From Rosellinia necatrix (lineage: Eukaryota > Ascomycota > Sordariomycetes > Xylariales > Xylariaceae), in NCBI GenBank assembly GCA_021209875.1, contig JAGYVD010000001.1, positions 744,001 through 808,000 of the forward strand: DNA of 64,000 nucleotides, in the 5' to 3' direction. A program made the translations under genes and the position numbers. Below, piece after piece: positions 48,786-59,510 of this stretch. Position 1 is the first letter of the stretch, and each line of letters starts with the position of its first letter. A model generated the notes under the pieces. The model saw only the letters and a program-made list of their open reading frames with translations. It ran no database searches and was not told where the DNA came from.

Positions 48786-51700
48786 GTTTATTTAATATAT
48801 GTTTTAATCTATATAGTTAATTTGTTTATAAATCCTAGGTTTTTTAAAACTTAGTTTAGTTTTTATTTAATAAATATATCTGCTAAATTATTAATACTAT
48901 TAATCTATTATATTTTAAAGATTTTTTTTTATATAATTTTAAAGCAACATAATATTTATTATTAAACGTTTTTTTATATTATATTTAGCTTAATTAAATA
49001 ATTATATAATAATTTTAAATTTAAATATAAAACTGCTAAAACTAAAAAAGTTTAAAATAGCTAAAAGTTTTAAATCGTTATATATAAAATTATTATATTA
49101 TTAAATTTATTAATTATATTATACAGCTTATTTATTAAAACATTCTAAGTAATTTTTTATATTTGCTAAAATTCTAATATATAATATTTTTAATTATTTT
49201 AAAACTTGATTTTTTTTATATAATGCTCTGTTGCTAATATAATAAAAATCTAAGCTAAAATTTATGTTAATATTATTTATAAAAATCTATAAATAAAAAT
49301 AAACAGTTTTATATATATTAAGTTTAATAATATAAAAGTTAAACTTTGCTTAAAATTATTTATTTATTATTAGATTTTTTATTTTAAGTTTTTAATAATG
49401 TTTAACACTAAATTAATTATTTAAACAGCTATTAATAAGTTATATAAAGCTTTTAGTTAATATATACTGTTAATATAAGCTTTTTTAGCCTGTTATAAAA
49501 TATAGTTTTAAGCAGTTTTTATTATATAAAAGTTAATTTAAACTAGTTGTTTATTTTATTTTTTTTATATTAAAATTATGTTGTTTTTATATAATAATAT
49601 AATTCAGCCGCTATTAAATTTAATTAAGTGTTTTAATTAAAATACTTTTTTTAGTTTTACGTAAAAGTTAGCTTGCTTTAACTTATATTTTTTTTTAAAA
49701 AAGTTTAATATAATAAAACTAAATATATTGTCTATTTATAAGCTAGTAATATTAAAGTTTTTTAATTGTTTTATTATATATAATAAATATAAGTTGTATA
49801 TAAATATAAATATATTTAATTATTTTTAATAATATTAATAATAAGTTTTAAATTAATATAGCTTTAATTTTATTAGTTTATACAGCGGTTATATAATTTT
49901 TAAAATTATTTTTTTAAAATATTTTAGCTTAAGTTTGCTAAATAGTTATATAAAAATCTTTTTTACTAGTTTATTTTTTAATTATATATATACTTGTATA
50001 ATATTTTAAAGTTTATTTAAAATATTATAGTTATAAATTAACAAAAGTTTAAATGCTAGTAGTAGTTTTTAATTTATTTGCTAAATAATTAAAAAATTAT
50101 ATAAATATTATTATTTTTTAACGTTGTTATATTTTTATATAATAAGGTTTAATTTTTATATAGTCGGGTTATTTTTATTTTTATTTTTATATAAGTTTAA
50201 ACTTAAAGATTTAAGTTTTGCTAAGCTTAGATTTAATATATTTAATAAATTAAAATATTTTTTATATAATAAAGTGGTTAATTTTAGTTATGTTTAATTT
50301 TTTAAATAATATTTCCGGTGTAATAATTATATTGCTTTTTTAAAGCTTTACTGTTAAAACGTACGCCTGCTGTTCTTTTGCTGTTATAAAAATATTATCT
50401 AGTTTTTATATAAATATAGCTTATATATTAGCTTTTATAATAGCGCTTTTTTTTAATCTGCTATGCTTATATATAATAAATAGTTAAACAGTCTAAGGTG
50501 TTTTTTATTTATTAATTTATTATTTATTTATTATATGATAATATAGTTTAATTTAAATATATTAAAATTATATTAAGTTATTAATTAAATTAACAACTAT
50601 ATTAGATCTTTTAATTAATTTGATCTTATATAATTTTTATTAACTTTTTTTTATATTAAGATTTCGCTTTTAAAAGTACTAAAATATATTATATATAATT
50701 AAGCTATTATATTTATTAATTATATAGTTAATTTTAATTTTGGCCTGTTTTTACGCAATATCTTTATAGCTTTTTTATTATTTCTGCTTTTTATATAATA
50801 TTTAATAAAAAAGTAAATCCTAGTTAATTTTAAAATATATTTTAAATATTAATAAAATAAATATTAGCCCGTTTAAACCTGTAGTATTATTTAAAGCTTT
50901 AATTATTATTTATAAAATTAATTCTTGTTTTATATAATATCCGATTTTTGCTTTTAATATATTATATATATAACAAAATAGTTTATATGTTTATTTAATT
51001 TTATTTATTATTTAATCAGTTTTAATAAACATTATATAATATTATATATTAATTATTTTAGCTTAGTTTTAGAATTTTTTAATAAAAATTTACATTTAAA
51101 TTATATATAATATAATCGGAAAGTTTTTAATATATATTAATTTAATATTTATATAATATTTTTAAACATTACGCGTAAATATAAATTTTAAAAATATTAC
51201 AGCTTAAAATAATATCGCGGTATTAATAATATAAAATATTTATTTATTATTTGTTTATATAATATTAATTATAATTTTATAATTAAAATTATAGTTGTTT
51301 TTAATTAAAAACTTAAAACGTTTTAATATTTAGTTATATAACTAATAATAATAACAGAACTTTTAGATTTTTTAAAATTAAATAATTTATGTTATATTTT
51401 ATATAATTTAGCAGCTTATATAATTTTTTATATAAAAATATTTAAAATAATAGTATAAACGTTTTAGCTCTGTTTTAATAAAATATATTCTAGCTTTTTA
51501 AAAGCTTATATTAAAAATAAATATTTTTATTTATATATAATAAATATAGTTTTTCTGTTTTATTATATAATAACGTTTTTATATTATTAAAATAAGTTTA
51601 TAAATAGTTTATATTTTTAAAAAAATAAAAATAATATTAAAATATTTAAAATATAATATATTATTATATTAAAAACGTTTTTATTTTAACTGTTTTAATT

Positions 51701-52210
51701 AATATAATAGTTTTTTATTTTTAAATTATATAAAAGCAGTTTTTTATTTATTTAATTTATATATAAAAGTTTATTTAAACATATATTTTTAATTATATTT
51801 TATTTATTATTAAATAATTAAAAATATTTATATTTTATAGTTTATTTTAATATTTTATATAATATTAGTTGTTTAATATAAATTAATTAAATAAAACATT
51901 TATTTTTAATTTTAAATGTTTTTTTATTATATAATATATAAATATATTATTTATTAAAAACTAAGTTAACTATATATTTTATTTATTATTAAATCTTTTT
52001 TTATTATTGTTTAAGTTTAGCTTAAAATATTTTTTATATTTTATAAAATATGCTAAAAAATCGTTAAATAATAAAAACCAGTTAAAAATTATTTTATATA
52101 AATTAAAATATATGCTTTTTATACAGGCTTTTTTTTAAAATATATAGTTTATTAATTAACAGCCTGTTTTTTTATATATAAAACAATTTTTATTTATATA
52201 AACGTTATAA

Positions 52211-52568
52211 TGATTAAGTTCTACTAGGGTCAGGGCTCCACCACCTAACTTCCCTTTCTATAACCCCAACTCTCAGGCATATTAGGCTTGAAATAGCTTT
52301 AAATTCGTTCTACCTACTACTTAATAGCAACAGGCCACTAGAAAAAAATTAGGTTTTTTTTAGTTAATAAATAGCATATATAGCGTAGGGCATTTTTCCG
52401 GCTAGCTTTCTAGGCCCGACTATATATTAAATTTAACGCTAAAAGATAAGCATACGTTTGCTACACTTTTAGCTGCGGCTTCGTACCGAAAGCGACCTGT
52501 ATTAAGCTCACGCTCCCCCCTAGAATACATGCTATTTACACTGCGCGGTGTGCCCTGTTGATGATATA
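52211..52568 (-). repeat. Family C terminal repeat L4, best-preserved copy
   Basis: Plus strand TGATTAAGTTCTACTAGGGTC to TGTGCCCTGTTGATGATATA, about 358 bp of near-normal GC inside the RIP-saturated interior of family D. It is the reverse complement of the L1/L2/L3 modules. A solo LTR is the natural reading (starts TG, near 350 bp), but the flanks TATAA and TATAG are at best an imperfect 5-bp duplication and the right end does not finish in CA. Confidence 0.6.
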
Positions 52569-54473
52569 GATTAAGCTGTTTTTTAAGTTATAAAAAGTTT
52601 TATTATATATTAAACAGGCTTAAAAGTCTGCATATATTTTTAAGCTAAAAATTTTTTATATAATTGTTTTAATTATACTTTTAATTAATAAAATAAACGT
52701 TATTTATTTTTATATAAAATATTTTATTTTATTTTTATTTATAATTTATAAGCATCCTTTTAAATTAATAAAAAGTTTTTATATATAAGTTTTTAAAATA
52801 TAAAAGCTGTTGCTAATTCTAATATGTTTTAATATATTTATATAATAATTATATTTAGTTAGATTTTATTTTAATAGCTTGCTTTTAAAACTTGTTATAT
52901 TTTTATTAGCTTAATAATTATTAGATCTAATGTTTTATATATAGTTAAATTTAAATTATTTTGTTTTATTTATATAAAAATAATATTAATTTAATCAGCT
53001 TAATATTAGCTATAGTTTATGTTTATATTAAAATAAATATTTATTATATAATAGATTTTATTTTAAGTTTTATTTAGTTTAATATTATATATATAAAAGT
53101 TTTTAGCTGGATTTTTTAATATAATTAAAAATGTAACGTAATATTAGTTTTTTATTGTTTTAAATCGTTAATATAAGCTGATAAACAGCTGTGCTTTATT
53201 ATATAATAAGTTGTACGGTTTATTAGAATAGTTTTTTTTTTTTTACGTTTTTTAAAAAATAACGTATTTATTAAAAAATATATTTTTATTTTATACGTTT
53301 TAAAAAAAAAAAAAATTAATAAACGTGTTTATTATAGTTAAATTAAGCGTTATATATATATATAATAGTTGTTTAAAAGTTTATAAAAATAATATATAAT
53401 AAAGTATTTATAAATTAATTAAAAATTTAGTTTATATTTTATAAGTATTATATATTTATTTATTAAGTTAAAAATATATTTATATTTAATTATTAATTAT
53501 ATAAATAATTTGTTAGTTTTTTTTAAAAGTTTAAAATATATATTAAATGTTAATTTTAGTTATAATATATTAAATAAAGTTTTAAGCTATAAAATGCTTA
53601 TTTTATTTATATTTATATAAAGCTGTTAATTTAAAATAAATAAATTAAATGTTTATATAAATATTAATATAAATATAAATAAAAAACGTTTTAGTTTATT
53701 TAATATATATTGTTTTTATATAATTTATATAAGCTTAATTGTTTATATAAAACTGTTGTTGCTGCTAAATCGTACGTTTTTTTTGTTTAATATATTCAAC
53801 AGTTTTTATTAGATCAGCTAATAAATTAGTTTTATATTTTATATATTTATAATTTAAAATTTTCGACGTATAACTTTTATAATAGCTAGCTAATTATATT
53901 TAAATATTTATATTTTAAAATATAACAGGTTATTTATATATTAAATATAATTAAAATTGCAGTTATAATATTAAGTTTTTGTTTTTAATATTATATATTA
54001 ACAGTATTTTATATAATATATTTATTAATTTTATAGTTTATTACGATTTTATTATATTATTTAATATTATTATATATAATAAAATGTTTTTTTTGTTGTG
54101 TAATTATTTTAAAATTATTATAAAAATACGTTAAAAATAAACAAACAACTTTTAATAATAAATTAATAAACAAGTTTTTAAAAGTTTATTTATATATTGT
54201 TTAATTTTTATATAACAAATAATTTTATATAATTATATATTATCGTTTTTAATATTTAATTTTTATATTATAATTTTAAAATATAACAAAACATATAAAA
54301 TATAAATATTTAAAATTAATTTTTTTAAGCTTTTATTATATAAAAATAATTTGTTTATATAAAATAAAAATTTTAAAATATAATATAAAAACTTGTTTAG
54401 ATTTATTAAACTTTAAGCATGCTTTATTTTTATTTTTGCTAATCTGTAGTTATATTTTATAATTATTAATTAG

Positions 54474-54784
54474 TATTAAATAAGCTTTATATATGCGATG
54501 CATATATTATTTACCTGTAAAACAGAATATAACTTTTTTATTATACAATATTTATTATGTTTAATTCTTTTTAAATAATTATTGTGTGTAGCATTATTTT
54601 AAGTTTTATATAAAAATTCTGCTAACGTACAACCTATTAAAATAACAGCGATAATATAGCTTGTTTTATACATAAAGTATACATGCTGTATACATATATA
54701 TAACATGTACGCTATATGCTTATATAAAGCATATGTATATACAACAGCTGTAAGTAACTATAACCAATTGCCATAGTTCTAATA
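54474..54784 (-). repeat. LTR of family D, right copy
   Basis: Plus strand TATTAAATAAGCTTTATATATGCG to CATAGTTCTAATA, 311 bp. The ends TG and CA are both changed to TA. ATAGC follows at once. The right third is nearly unmutated. Confidence 0.88.
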
Positions 54785-54789
54785 ATAGC

Positions 54790-55214
54790 TTTTAAAAAAA
54801 TAATAACTTAATATTATTTATTTAGCTTATTTTATTTAATTTTAATAATAACTGTTTAAATTAAAGGAAAAATATAAAAAAATACTGATTAGTTTTTTAA
54901 TAAAACATATACAGCTTATAAATAAAAAACACAGCTTTATTTAAATCGTTATAAATAGTTTTAATATATTATAAAAATATTTTTAAATTAGTTTTTATCT
55001 TAAAACTGTTTATAATATAATATAATTTCATAATAACTTATATATTATTTTTAAACTGTTTATAAATATTATATTATTTTAATTTATTATAGGTTATAAA
55101 TTTTTTATTTATTTATAATTTATATAATATAAACTTTTTTTATAAAGCTTATTTAAAATAATTTTTTATAAACTTTTTAAGCTAAACTAAAAATTTATAT
55201 TTAAACTTTTTATA
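54790..55214. other. RIP-mutated sequence, unassigned
   Basis: About 425 bp of AT-rich DNA between the family D element and the structured island. No repeat or motif recognised. Confidence 0.5.
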
Positions 55215-55221
55215 ATTAACT

Positions 55222-55431
55222 GAGAAGATTGGTATGAGGGTAGAAAGAAAGATGCCTCTATTAATTTCTGCTAGGTGGGGAATTCTAGTAAGTCTAGAAT
55301 TAACCCCTGCAGGGGTGGCCGTGGGCCACCTGTTGCCAGCCGTAGCCTGTGCAACCTATCTTTAGCTTATCTAATCTAACAATACACGAGCCAGTGGCTC
55401 AATTGATACGGTCCCCTTCGGGGACTCTATC
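55222..55431. mobile_element. 210-bp hairpin-rich island of normal GC with 7-bp flanking repeat
   Basis: ATTAACT flanks it on both sides (55215-55221, 55432-55438), as a target-site duplication would. At least five local inverted repeats are visible: AATTCTAG/CTAGAATT (55281-55301), CCCCTGCAGGGG (55304-55315), GTGGCC/GGCCAC (55315-55329), GAGCC/GGCTC (55388-55400) and GTCCCC/GGGGAC (55411-55425). A stretch TGGCTCAATTGATA resembles a tRNA A-box with two G-to-A differences, but no B-box follows. It may be a SINE or another small non-autonomous element. No open frame. Confidence 0.5.
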
Positions 55432-55438
55432 ATTAACT

Positions 55439-55717
55439 TTAAAAAAACTTAATATAATTTAGCAAATAAATATAAAAATAATATTAAAAATTAATATATT
55501 AGCTGTTTAAAAATTATTTTTAAGCTGTTTATATATAGCTTTAATTTATTTTTGCTAATAAAATATTATTTTTTGTTCTAAATATATTAAATTATTATTA
55601 TTATATTTTATAGCTTATATTAAAATAAATTTTATTTAATTATTTAAAAATAGCTTTTAAAAAGCTTTTAATTAGTTTGCTATAAATTTATTAAAAGCTT
55701 TAAAAAGCTAGAAAATA
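55439..55717. other. RIP-mutated sequence, unassigned
   Basis: Short AT-rich stretch between the island and MITE copy D. Confidence 0.5.
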
Positions 55718-55992
55718 TATAATAAACTATATTTAAAAATATATTTATTAAAATAATAAATAAAATCTATTTTTTAATTAAATAATAAAAAATTATAAAC
55801 AATATATGTATAGCTTATAAAACATAGTTTTATAAAACTAGTTAGTTCTAGTTATACTAGTCCAGGTTTAATAGTTAGTTTACAAGCTATTTAGCAATTA
55901 TTCAGGATAAAAATATATAACAGTTTGCCTGTATCAGCCCGTGCGCTAATACTTCCTTATAGGCACTGCTTATAACAGGCACTGCCCATAAC
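55718..55992 (-). mobile_element. MITE-like element, copy D, with a mutation gradient
   Basis: Begins ATAATAAACTATATTTAAAA, the RIP form of GTGATAGGCTATGCCTGAAGG, and ends TATAGGCACTGCTTATAAC AGGCACTGCCCATAAC, with the terminal 16 bases duplicated. The left third is AT-saturated; the right half (from about 55860) is nearly unchanged. Confidence 0.78.
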
Positions 55993-56312
55993 AATAACCT
56001 AAGTATATCACTAGATTATATTTTACTGCTTAAATTTACTTGTTCATTGTTATACTGGTCATAAAGAAGAAGGCAAGGCTGCAGCAATAAGTGATATATT
56101 ATATAAAAAATCTATAGATGAGAAATGAATGAGTAAATGGGTGGAATTGGCCTGTAAGAATTCCGACTAAGTGTAGGTGTGTGGGGTGGGGCCAGTCTGT
56201 GCGCAAAAGCTGATCTGTGCGCGCCAGTTGGCAACAGGTGTACATATACTGGCATTGCCACATGTCCATGTTGGTTAGCTAGTCATCTATAACTTTTATA
56301 TTAATTCTTCTT
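55993..56312. other. Spacer between two inverted MITE copies
   Basis: 320 bp of normal GC with no gene. It contains TCTGTGCGC twice (near 56196 and 56213), and TGGCAACAGGTG (56229-56240), the reverse complement of 12 bases of the structured island (55327-55338). Confidence 0.5.
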
Positions 56313-56570
56313 GTCATGGGCAGTGCTTATAAGGAAGTATCGGCGCACGGGCCGATACGGGCAAACTGCTATATATTTTTATCCTGAACAATTGCTGAAT
56401 AGCTTATAAACTAACTACTAAACCTGGACTAGTATAACTAGAACTAACTAGCTTTATAAAACTATGTTTTATAAGCTACGCATATATTATTTATAACTTC
56501 TGCTACTTAACTAGAAAATAAACCTTATTTGCTACCCTGATAAATATACCTTCAGGCATAGCCTATCACA
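56313..56570 (+). mobile_element. MITE-like element, copy E
   Basis: GTCATGGGCAGTGCTTATAAGG to CAGGCATAGCCTATCAC, colinear with copy A, including the GTATCGGCGCACGGGCCGATAC palindrome. It is nearly unmutated in its first 80 bases and partly AT-shifted in the middle. No obvious target duplication; AATAAC follows both this copy and copy D. Confidence 0.82.
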
Positions 56571-59219
56571 ATAACTAGATCTTTATCTTCTATAATATAC
56601 TTTTTTACATGCACCTTTTATATATTTTATACCCTATATTATATTTAAAATGCCCTAAAAATATCTAAAATGATAATCTGTGCCCTATATCAACATTAAC
56701 CTTTATTAAATATTTAATCCATAAATAGTCACTGGATAGCAGTCTATATATATGAGCTTCAGTCTTCAAGCAATTCTATAATTACAACTTGGGACTTGCT
56801 TCAGGCAGCGCTATTTGAAAAAGAAAGAAAAAAACCTCGGGGTGTCGTCGCCTTCCTCGCTTAATTGTTTTTATGAACCCCAAATGAAATAGAAAAGAAC
56901 TCTAAAATCAATAACTGCCAACCCAGAGCACTTCCTCCTCGCAAATCCAGCGCGTAGCTCGGCTCCATACTCGAAGTAGAAGTGCTGGGTCCGATTTATC
57001 TTATCCACGCTGGCCCAAGCACTGGAAACTGTTGTCAGCCGCTCGGGTTCTATAACCATTAAGAATGATAGTAGATTACCCGCAACATGCAGGCTGGTGT
57101 CGCTATTCCGCAATAACCTTACGGCAGGGGTAGACTTGTTTCAACTGTGCAGGCAGAAATCAGGCGTGGCATCCAATGAAGTCCCGATGCTCGGGTTTGA
57201 ATGGGGCCATATTCAGCCTCAACCTGCGGGGCGGGTTCCGATTGAACGCGGGCGATGCTACGATCAAACTGGTGACATGGTTGGATTTTGGGTCCTGCCA
57301 ATATTTTACCATACATTCCAACAAGTAGGCAGGTGGCCATCCCATATCCCACTATCATTGGTAGATGCCATAAAATATCGTGAATCTGGAGACTTGGCTA
57401 ACACTGTCACACGCCCGATACTACGACCCCATCTCCTCTAGGTTGTCTTCAACACAGCCCGGCGTGACATTCTCTGTCTCCTTGCTGCTTTTGTGCTCGT
57501 ACCCGCTCAAGATGTGTCTATCCCGGAGATGGAGCGTCGGTATTGTCATTGTTTGGGTGGAGCTGTTTTATAGGTCTAGCAACATACTAAAGCCTGGAAG
57601 TGCTGGTTTTTGTTTTCACAATTATGGTTAGACCCAAATACTCCAATCCCATACTATATGGTACAGCATGATCGTTTTAGTGGCATTATGCTTTGGCTCA
57701 AATAGAGTTCCCATGGGGGGTGCAGAGGCGTGCGCTAGGTATTCTCCATGTTCTAGGACGATTGGATCGTGAATAAGAAAGTTGCCAGATAGTTTATCAT
57801 GCGTGCAGCGGCCAGAGCCACGCGGCACCGTGAATATGTGTTAAGGCCGGGTTCAGGAGTGCTCGCACCTCAAGATGGGGTCCGCTTTTGAAGTGTGCCA
57901 GCTACTTCCGACCCGGGTCACTATAACCATATTGAAAATCACACTGGAACTAAAGTTCCAATTTTTTAGAATAAATAAGCACACTGACAATTAACAGTAC
58001 CCTATACCACTAGACCCTATCTAGGACAAAACCAAAAACATCATATGTTCCACGGCTTATTATAACTCGTTTGCTCGCAATATTAACCACGAAAGTCCAT
58101 AGCAAGTAGAACGAAGCTACACAGGCAGAAGGTCAAATAATCAGCTAAGGATTTCGCGTACTGATCACAGGCAAATTACTCACAGGAACATATAATCATG
58201 AGGAAAGTAAGCCGTACTTACGCCAATCCTACCCGTTGAACATAGAATAGCAACCAACCCACTAGGCTTGAGGTAAAGTTTGGCAACAGGTTTGATGAAC
58301 CAATGCATATAGGGGTATAATGGTACCTCTCCTAAATCGCTGGGAGGGGCCCCTTCATTCAATAGAGGTAACTTTACTATAATATCACACCTAGACTCGG
58401 CTTGTTTGATAATAATGCAAATAATGGCGTTTGTTCGCCCAGATTCCCGGGGACTAGTACCTCGAACCACCCCTTATGCATCATTGTCCGCCTGAGAGGA
58501 CGCTGGTCCCGCTTTCCGTTTTTTCCCGGCAGAGCCTCACTCTTACTACCCCTCTGTTTTAGTATGGCGGAATACCCTGTTGATCCAATGCCCGCATCTC
58601 TGGACAGTGGTGTGAAGAGTCCCTGACCACATCATGGGAGAATTGTTTGCCGCTGCTCTAAGAGACTGTGTTTATACCCATGGCAGCCCGTCGACCGAAA
58701 CGTAATGCGATTTAGTTCCTGATGAACCGCGTTACGAGCGTGATATTCGACCTCCGCCTAACGCGGCAGTTGGTACTGGCGAACTGGAGAGAGGTCGATA
58801 AATACAGGGTGGGAGTTACCGGTGGATTCAACCGTACCTTGCAGGGTTGTAGTGCACCTTCTTGACCCCATTCATCTGCAGCAATTGGAATCATAGGGCA
58901 TGACTTGGAGTGCATTGGGCATCAATACGGAATTGAGTCCTCTGATACAACATGACAAACATGTGGGTGCCGGGATGAGGCTGATTGCAATAGCGGGGAA
59001 AAGTCTTGACTCAATAATGAGTCCAAAACAGGCTCTTCTATTAAGATCCTAGACAGACATGCATCTACATATCACAGTACAAATAGGCCGCTGCCTGTCC
59101 TTAGTAGAGATAATTGACGCAATACAGACGCAGATAGCCCCCTCCCATCTACCCCGGAACCTCAACAGACATTTTATCTTTTTACTTCAACAGTCCAAGC
59201 ATTCCTTCCACCAGCCACC
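56571..59219. other. Ordinary-GC region with no defensible gene
   Basis: Open frames up to about 115 codons occur on both strands (for example 57097-57441 plus, 57119-57358 minus, 58180-58470 minus) but overlap one another, several lack an ATG, and none shows a family motif or exon-intron pattern I can support. They may be decayed genes or chance. The last 60 bases before 59220 are the C/T-rich leader of glycine-rich gene B. Confidence 0.5.
57628..57858 (-). pseudogene. Possible decayed coding fragment, unrecognised
   Basis: On the minus strand a 66-codon frame has the balanced composition of real protein (for example THDKLSGNFLIHDPIVLEHG, then GTLFEPKHNATKTIM). It is opened by GTG rather than ATG, and the same frame upstream carries two stops within 15 codons. 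I do not recognise a family. It could be the end of a disrupted gene or a chance frame. Confidence 0.2.
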
Positions 59220-59492
59220 ATGAGCAGCAACAAAAGCAGCAGACCCCAATTTGATGGTTCAGGCAAGGGCGGTGATGCTAACGCCCATCATGGTTCCTGG
59301 AGTGGCACAGGCGGCCAAAATATGACCGGTGGTGACGGCGAGGGTGGAAATGTCGAATTTGGCGCCGGGGAAGCTGTTCCTGATGGCGATTTCAACATGA
59401 CTGGCACGGGAGGTAATGCCACAAGCAATGCCGGCGGGAGTGCTCGAGGTGGTAACGGCAGGGGTGGGAGCTTCAAATTCGGTTCCAAATGA
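59220..59492 (+). CDS. Small glycine-rich protein, 90 aa (paralogue B)
   Basis: ATG in a very good context (CCAGCCACCATGA) to TGA, 90 codons. The leader before it is C/T-rich with CAACAGTCC and CCACCAGCC, as in well-expressed fungal genes. The protein starts MSSNKSSRPQF, without a signal peptide or membrane segment. It has two repeated halves: SGKGGDA..SWSG..MTGGDGEGGNVEFG (about residues 14-50), then TGTGGNA..GGSARGGNGRGGSFKFG (about 62-88). It matches the 89-aa product at 2413-2682 along its whole length. No known family was recognised. Repeats of GG(D/N)GxGGxxx(F/W) ending in an aromatic residue suggest a low-complexity protein able to self-associate, which is inference only. Confidence 0.78.
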   Translation: MSSNKSSRPQFDGSGKGGDANAHHGSWSGTGGQNMTGGDGEGGNVEFGAGEAVPDGDFNMTGTGGNATSNAGGSARGGNGRGGSFKFGSK

Positions 59493-59510
59493 TCAGGTGC
59501 AATAATGGCT

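Larger units (their letters stand above)
46826..54784 (-). mobile_element. LTR retrotransposon family D (full length, RIP-inactivated)
   Basis: A 7,959-bp element with direct terminal repeats at 46826-47134 and 54474-54784 and an exact ATAGC duplication (46821-46825, 54785-54789). Minus orientation is inferred from two signs: the minus strand is A-rich, as in families A and B read forward, and read that way the LTR begins TGTTARAAC with a purine run (A9) 5 bases upstream at about 47138-47147. The solo LTR at 42265 lies the other way round. No protein domain survives. Family C module L4 lies inside it. Confidence 0.85.
4188..55717. other. RIP-saturated AT-rich block (nested retrotransposon graveyard)
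   Basis: About 51 kb with very low G+C (lines counted by eye give 7-17%). TpA is extremely common, CpA and TpG are scarce, and surviving C is mainly in GCT/ACT. Repeat copies differ by transitions. This is the pattern known for RIP in ascomycetes. Short open frames such as those at 18239-18451, 19528-19839, 25219-25413 or 41512-41784 encode only I/L/F/K/N/Y-rich strings and are products of base composition. Pockets of normal GC inside the block coincide with solo LTRs, parts of LTRs and one structured island, each annotated separately. Confidence 0.9.

Noticed and set aside
55388..55438. tRNA gene at GAGCCAGTGGCTCAATTGATACGG
   Set aside because: Only an A-box-like stretch is present. There is no B-box, no T-arm and no acceptor stem pairing, so a tRNA gene is not supported.
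4188..55717. Regional centromere
   Set aside because: AT-rich, RIP-mutated retrotransposon clusters form many fungal centromeres, but such blocks are also common elsewhere. Nothing in the sequence distinguishes them; CENP-A ChIP data would be needed.
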